Positions 5,097-8,377 of a DNA stretch of 8,377 nt are shown piece after piece; within the stretch, counting starts at the first letter, position 1, and the number at the start of each line of letters is the position of its first letter. Below the pieces are notes generated by a model. That model saw only the letters and a program-made list of their open reading frames with translations, made no database searches and had not been told where the DNA came from. Made by a program: the position numbers and the translations under genes. The DNA is from Sphingobium sp. (lineage in GTDB: Bacteria; Pseudomonadota; Alphaproteobacteria; Sphingomonadales; Sphingomonadaceae), in the NCBI GenBank assembly GCA_020051025.1, contig JAGVJS010000114.1:1-8377 (forward strand). Direction: 5' to 3'.

Positions 5097-5663
5097 ATGG
5101 ACGCCTTGCTGATCGCCTTGCTGGGCTGCCTGCTCGGCGAAGTCGGGGACAAGGGGCAATGGCTCGTCCTTGCGCTGGCGACGCGTTATAATCGCAACGG
5201 TGCGATCATTGCGGGCATCGTCGTAGCGGCGATCGCCAACGCTGCCATTTCCGCTTTTGCCGGCGCGTGGATCGGTCCGATGCTGGGCGCAGATGCGCGA
5301 CAGCTGTTCATGGCGCTCTCGGTCCTTTTCCTGGGGGCGGGACTGTTCTGGTCCGTTAAGCGACCCGACTCGCTGCGTGGCTGGCGACTGGGGCCATTTC
5401 TGACCAGTGCGATTGGTCTCTTCATCCTGGGTTTCGGCGATGGACCGCAATTTTTGATTCTGGGCATCGCCACCCGCACGGCTGATCCTCTGCTGGCGGG
5501 CATCGGCGGCGCGATCGGCACCATCGTGGCGCTTGTCCCTGTTGTGCTGGCGCGCGATCCTTTATTGGTGATGCTGCCCTTGCGGGCCATCCGCTGGGTC
5601 GGCGGCACGCTGTTGCTCGTCACCGGTGCCCTCATGGCGCTGTCGGCGACCGGCCTGCTCTGA
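5097..5663 (+). CDS. TMEM165/GDT1 family (UPF0016) membrane protein, degenerate second motif
   Basis: The family comprises inner-membrane cation transporters, with Mn2+ or Ca2+/H+ exchange shown for several members. The 188-residue protein has about six membrane segments (roughly 1-14, 37-58, 68-86, 101-122, 132-152, 165-186) in two halves. The first half carries EVGDKGQ (residues 15-21), close to the family motif ExGDKTQ. The second half has GFGDGPQ (112-118), lacking the glutamate and lysine. Both motifs are followed by a similar ATR segment, showing the ancient internal duplication. The altered motif may change or weaken ion transport. The ATG at 5097 is the only sensible start and lacks a strong ribosome binding site, consistent with coupling to the preceding gene. 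The last codons and stop fall in a 14-bp tandem repeat. Confidence 0.8.
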   Translation: MDALLIALLGCLLGEVGDKGQWLVLALATRYNRNGAIIAGIVVAAIANAAISAFAGAWIGPMLGADARQLFMALSVLFLGAGLFWSVKRPDSLRGWRLGPFLTSAIGLFILGFGDGPQFLILGIATRTADPLLAGIGGAIGTIVALVPVVLARDPLLVMLPLRAIRWVGGTLLLVTGALMALSATGLL

Positions 5664-5698
5664 TCGCCAGGCTCTGATCGCCGGCTTCTGATCGACAG
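5657..5698. repeat. Three imperfect 14-bp tandem repeats across a stop codon
   Basis: GCTCTGATCGCCAG (5657-5670), GCTCTGATCGCCGG (5671-5684) and CTTCTGATCGACAG (5685-5698) follow one another without gaps. The first unit contains the stop codon of the GDT1-like gene. Related TGATC-containing sequence continues to 5715, where GATCAGCCTGATC (5703-5715) can form a small hairpin before GGGATTTT, possibly a weak terminator. Confidence 0.7.
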
Positions 5699-5719
5699 CC
5701 TGGATCAGCCTGATCGGGA

Positions 5720-5734
5720 TTTTGCGCTGCAAAA
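5720..5734. promoter_or_regulatory. Small inverted repeat upstream of dps
   Basis: TTTTGC-GCT-GCAAAA is a perfect six-pair inverted repeat about 70 bases before the dps start. It could be an operator or simply part of the 3' end of the upstream transcript. No known regulator site is matched. Confidence 0.3.
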
Positions 5735-5790
5735 AATGGCACCAACTGCGCCGGCGATCATTATATGTCCGAAATCATTTCTCGCGAAAC

Positions 5791-5797
5791 AGGAGGA
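5791..5797 (+). promoter_or_regulatory. Ribosome binding site that fixes the dps start
   Basis: AGGAGGA lies six bases before GTG 5804. The alternative upstream ATG at 5765 has no such site, so translation very probably starts at the GTG. Confidence 0.85.
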
Positions 5798-5803
5798 CAT
5801 TGC

Positions 5804-6295
5804 GTGACCGCTCCCGATCTGAAGACCCCGACCGACCTTAAGAGCAACGCCACCAAATCCGTGGCCGAGGCGCTGAACGGTGCGCTGGCGGACAGCTATG
5901 CGCTGTACCTCAAGACCAAGAATTTCCACTGGCACGTCTCCGGCCCGCATTTCCGCGACTATCATCTGATGTTCGATGAGCAGGCGACCGAAATATTGGG
6001 CGTGACCGATCTGATCGCGGAGCGTGTGCGCAAGACCGGCAATGTCACCCTGCGCTCGATCGGCGACATCGCCCGTCATCAGAGCGTGAAGGACAATGAC
6101 GCCGATTTCGTCAGCCCGGCGGACATGCTCAAGGAACTGCGGGACGATAATCTGGCGCTGGTCGAAACCTTCCGCGCGGTGAAGGCTGCGGCCACTGAAG
6201 CAGGCGACAACGCGACTGAAGGCATTGTCGACGACTGGACCGATCAGGCCGAACAGCGCGCCTGGTTCCTGTTCGAGGCGGCGCGCGGCGCCTGA
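5804..6295 (+). CDS. dps: Dps family DNA-binding / ferritin-like protein
   Basis: Dps proteins form twelve-subunit cages that oxidise and store iron, using peroxide, and often bind DNA in stress or stationary phase. The protein has 163 residues from the GTG start. The ferroxidase ligands are all present by alignment with Listeria Dps: His42 (NFHWHV), His54 and Asp58 (DYHLMFDE), Asp69 and Glu73 (TDLIAERV). The short lysine-containing N-terminal tail (residues 1-18; Lys7, Lys13, Lys18) could contact DNA. The C-terminal helix contains DDWTDQAEQRAWFLFEAA. It has its own terminator and is probably monocistronic. The upstream region holds a small palindrome TTTTGC-GCT-GCAAAA (5720-5734), and I see no clear EcfG (GGAAC) or OxyR site. 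Confidence 0.92.
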   Translation: MTAPDLKTPTDLKSNATKSVAEALNGALADSYALYLKTKNFHWHVSGPHFRDYHLMFDEQATEILGVTDLIAERVRKTGNVTLRSIGDIARHQSVKDNDADFVSPADMLKELRDDNLALVETFRAVKAAATEAGDNATEGIVDDWTDQAEQRAWFLFEAARGA

Positions 6296-6315
6296 TTTGC
6301 CTTTCAGCTTATGAA

Positions 6316-6345
6316 AAAGCCTGCCGGCGCAAACCGGCGGGCTTT
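6316..6345 (+). terminator. Intrinsic terminator of dps
   Basis: AAAGCCTGCCGG (6316-6327), loop CGCAAA, CCGGCGGGCTTT (6334-6345): a 12-bp stem with one G.U pair, ending in TTT and preceded by AAAAA. It starts about 20 bases after the dps stop. The A-run on the left arm means it could also work on transcripts from the minus-strand Gre-like gene. Confidence 0.85.
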
Positions 6346-6363
6346 CTCCTTGTATCACACCAT

Positions 6364-6391
6364 CCGTTCGTTTCGAGCGAAGTCGAGAAAC
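6364..6391. repeat. Palindromic intergenic repeat, short form
   Basis: CCGTTCGTTTCGAGCGAAG (6364-6382) joined directly to TCGAGAAAC (6383-6391) repeats the outer parts of the element at 393-443 without its 23-base middle. It can fold as GTTTC...GAAAC with an inner CGA/TCG match. It again sits between convergent genes, after the dps terminator. A minor CTCC-AGCC-GGAG hairpin at 6411-6422 lies between it and the Gre-like gene stop. Confidence 0.75.
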
Positions 6392-6438
6392 GCGACAAAA
6401 CAAAGCATGGCTCCAGCCGGAGAACGGTGCAGTAAAGT

Positions 6439-6909
6439 TCAGTCCTCGCGGACCACAGCGATTGCCACGATCTCCACCGCCTCGACCTTCCCGGCAAAAT
6501 CGACCTTCTCACCGACCTCGGCATCCATCATCGCGCGGGCGAGCGGGGAGGAAAAGCTGATCCGCCCCTCATGCGGATTGGCTTCATCGTCGCCGACCAG
6601 CGCCACGCTCTTCTCCTGCCGGTTTAGCCGATAAGTGACGCGCGTGCCGAACGCGACCGCGTCCCCATCCGCCACCGGCCGCAATTCCGCCGTCGCCAGC
6701 CGCGTGCGCCAGTAGCGCAATTCGCGCTTGTGCTTCTTGGCCGCCTCTTCCTCCATGTCGGCGGTATCGACGCCCTCCAGCGCCTCGACTGTCTCCCGCG
6801 TCAGCCGCAGCCCGCGCGCTGTCACCCAATTGGGACCGGGCGGGATTGGCAGCTCGAACTTCGGCTCCATATGCTCATCATCGCTCTCGCGACGAAAGGC
6901 GACACTCAC
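6439..6909 (-). CDS. GreA/GreB family elongation-factor-like protein
   Basis: The 156-residue protein has a GreA/GreB C-terminal domain (about 85-155): FGTRVTYRL, ALVGDDEANPHEGRISFSSP, then LARAMMDAEVGEKVDF, the usual FKBP-like fold that binds RNA polymerase at the secondary channel. The N-terminal part (about 28-78) is a short charged coil. It lacks the acidic DLSEN/DRSEN tip that in true Gre factors coordinates Mg and drives transcript cleavage; only DTADMEEE is present. It may therefore compete with Gre factors or modulate polymerase, not rescue backtracked complexes; this is inference. The start is GTG 6909, with AGGAGAG about eight bases upstream. It follows cobT by 78 bases on the same strand and may share its transcript. 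Confidence 0.85.
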   Translation of the reverse strand: MSVAFRRESDDEHMEPKFELPIPPGPNWVTARGLRLTRETVEALEGVDTADMEEEAAKKHKRELRYWRTRLATAELRPVADGDAVAFGTRVTYRLNRQEKSVALVGDDEANPHEGRISFSSPLARAMMDAEVGEKVDFAGKVEAVEIVAIAVVRED

Positions 6910-6941
6910 GTCATCACTCTCCTGAAAATAGCGCGCTCTGC

Positions 6942-6958
6942 CCCGGACCTTGTCCGGG
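6942..6958. repeat. Palindrome between cobT and the Gre-like gene
   Basis: CCCGGAC-CTT-GTCCGGG is a perfect seven-pair hairpin in a short same-strand gap. It resembles the CCCGGAC-type dispersed palindromes common in alphaproteobacteria. A second small stem, ATCCC-TATGTC-GGGAT (6973-6988), abuts the cobT stop. Neither has a T-run, so processing or stabilisation of the message is as likely as termination. Confidence 0.5.
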
Positions 6959-6987
6959 ACATGGCTCGACCCATCCCTATGTCGGGA

Positions 6988-8377
6988 TCACTGCTCGTCG
7001 AACAAGCCCGCCAACTGCTCGACCATCGTGCCGCCCAGCTGTTCGGCATCCATGATCGTCACGGCGCGGCGATAATAGCGCGTCACGTCATGGCCGATGC
7101 CGATCGCGACCAGCTGCACCGGCGACCGGTTCTCGATCCAGTCGATCACCTGCCGCAAATGCCGCTCCAGATAGGTGCCGCTGTTCACCGACAGGGTGCT
7201 GTCATCCACCGGCGCGCCATCGGAAATCACCATCAGGATGCGCCGCTCTTCATGCCGCGCGATCAGCCGGCTGTGCGCCCACAACAGCGCCTCGCCGTCG
7301 ATATTTTCCTTTAGTAAGCCTTCGCGCATCATCAGGCCCAGATTCTTGCGCGCCCGCCGCCACGGATCGTCCGCCTTCTTGTAGACGATATGGCGCAGGT
7401 CATTGAGCCGCCCCGGCATCGGCGGACGCCCGGCGGCCAGCCATTCTTCGCGGCTCTGCCCACCCTTCCACGCCCGCGTGGTAAAGCCCAAAATCTCGGT
7501 CTTGACCCCGCACCGTTCCAGGGTGCGCGCCATGATGTCGGCACTGATCGCCGCGATGCTGATCGGCCGCCCGCGCATGGAGCCTGAATTGTCGATCAGC
7601 AGCGTGACCACGGTGTCGCGAAACTCGGTGTCCCGCTCGATCTTGTAGGACAGCGATCGGGTCGGATCGATCACGATCCGCGCCAGCCGCGCCGCGTCCA
7701 GCATGCCCTCTTCCTGATCGAAGTCCCACGACCGCGACTGTTGCGCCATCAAGCGGCGCTGCAAGCGGTTGGCCAGCTTCGTCACCGCGCCCTGCAAACT
7801 GACGAGCTGCTGGTCCAGGAAGCCACGCAACCGCACCAGTTCATCCTCGTCGCACAGCTCTTCCGGTGAAACGACCTCGTCAAACTTGGTCGTATAGCTT
7901 TTATAGTCGAAGCCCGGCGGCAGGTCGGACATCGGCCGGTTCGGGCGGACCGGCATCATGCCTTCCTCGCCCATATCGTCCGCGCCTTCGTCGCTGTCGG
8001 CGTCGAACTCGTCGCTATAGTCGGTTTCGCCGTCTTCGGTGTCGCCGCCCTTGTCCTCGGCGCACGCCTCGGCGTTCATCTCGCTGTCGCCGGATTCCTC
8101 CTGGCCGCTCTCGCCTTCTTCCTGTTGGTCTTCCTGATCCTCGCCTTCATCCTCGGCTTCCGGCTCTTCGGTATCAGGCGGCACATCGGCATCGATCAGT
8201 TGCAGATGCTCCAGCATCACCGTCGTCAGCTTCTGGAACGCGCGCTGGTCGTCGATCGCCATCGTCAGCGCGTCCAGATCGGCGCCGGCCTTGTCCTCGA
8301 TCCACTGGTCGACCATGGCGACACCCGCCGCCACATCCTTGGGGATCGCCTGCCCGGTCAGTCGCTCGCGCACTTTC
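6988..8377 (-). CDS. cobT: Cobaltochelatase subunit CobT, C-terminal part (5' end outside window)
   Basis: In aerobic cobalamin synthesis CobT works with the AAA+ subunit CobS and the large subunit CobN to insert cobalt into hydrogenobyrinic acid a,c-diamide. Some 463 codons are visible of a family usually about 600 long. The frame stays open to the window edge, and the GTG at 8373 lies in conserved sequence ([10 protein letters not shown]), so it is not the start. Numbering from that GTG: a helical segment 1-60, a very acidic low-complexity linker 66-139, helical coil 167-215, and a von Willebrand A domain from about 255 to the end with an intact metal site, DNSGS (Asp261, Ser263, Ser265), GFTTRAW (298-299) and ISDG (Asp385). 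Many alphaproteobacteria keep CobS/CobT without full B12 synthesis, so cobalt chelation is not assured. Confidence 0.92.
   Translation of the reverse strand, partial: KVRERLTGQAIPKDVAAGVAMVDQWIEDKAGADLDALTMAIDDQRAFQKLTTVMLEHLQLIDADVPPDTEEPEAEDEGEDQEDQQEEGESGQEESGDSEMNAEACAEDKGGDTEDGETDYSDEFDADSDEGADDMGEEGMMPVRPNRPMSDLPPGFDYKSYTTKFDEVVSPEELCDEDELVRLRGFLDQQLVSLQGAVTKLANRLQRRLMAQQSRSWDFDQEEGMLDAARLARIVIDPTRSLSYKIERDTEFRDTVVTLLIDNSGSMRGRPISIAAISADIMARTLERCGVKTEILGFTTRAWKGGQSREEWLAAGRPPMPGRLNDLRHIVYKKADDPWRRARKNLGLMMREGLLKENIDGEALLWAHSRLIARHEERRILMVISDGAPVDDSTLSVNSGTYLERHLRQVIDWIENRSPVQLVAIGIGHDVTRYYRRAVTIMDAEQLGGTMVEQLAGLFDEQ

Noticed and set aside
5736..5751. Sigma-54-like TGGCAC...TGC before dps
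   Set aside because: The GG to GC spacing is two bases too short for a -24/-12 promoter.
5765..5803. Earlier ATG start for dps
   Set aside because: No ribosome binding site before 5765, whereas GTG 5804 has AGGAGGA at ideal spacing and gives the normal family length.
5705..6403. Minus-strand open frame opposite dps
   Set aside because: Antisense to a gene with all five ferroxidase ligands; shadow frame.
1..8377. CRISPR array, integrase, prophage or defence genes
   Set aside because: No regularly spaced repeats and no such protein families; apart from the IS end the window is core-type gene content.

Overview
The window reads as GC-rich alphaproteobacterial chromosome, most probably from a sphingomonad (Sphingobium, Sphingomonas or a relative). 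That assignment is inference from the gene set and its order: a DivK-like receiver divergent from a DUF3572 gene, a GreA/GreB-like protein with the N-terminus MSVAFRRESDDEHMEPKFEL, a CobT-type chelatase subunit, and intergenic palindromes of the kind scattered through sphingomonad genomes. No database search was possible.

Layout. Positions 1-83 hold the end of an insertion sequence: the first nine codons of a probable IS5-family transposase on the minus strand, with its ribosome binding site and terminal sequence. Immediately beside it lies a small Sel1-repeat gene (+) with no normal ATG at the expected place. A five-gene minus-strand operon follows, transcribed from 3685 down to 446: DUF3572 protein, HAD-like hydrolase, RidA-family protein, glycerophosphodiester phosphodiesterase, and FemAB-like/GNAT acyltransferase. 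All its junctions overlap, so translation is probably coupled. Divergent from it is a single-domain response regulator resembling DivK (3751-4113, +).

The response regulator converges on rpmG (ribosomal protein L33, minus), with a strong bidirectional terminator between them. Divergent from rpmG are an unrecognised 108-residue protein and a degenerate TMEM165/GDT1-type membrane protein, then a Dps ferritin-like protein (+) with all five ferroxidase ligands. Dps ends at a clear terminator and converges on a minus-strand pair: cobT (its 5' part lies beyond the window) followed by a GreA/GreB-family gene.

Most of the window is ordinary core chromosome and I do not see an obvious new defence or mobile system. 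The points most worth a second look are: the insertion-sequence end at the Sel1 gene; two copies of a palindromic repeat, one with an exact 23-bp insertion, each between convergent genes; a terminator-like hairpin in the rpmG leader; a 14-bp tandem repeat across a stop codon; a GDT1-like protein with a broken second signature motif; a Gre-like factor without the acidic tip; and the uncharacterised five-gene operon next to divK.
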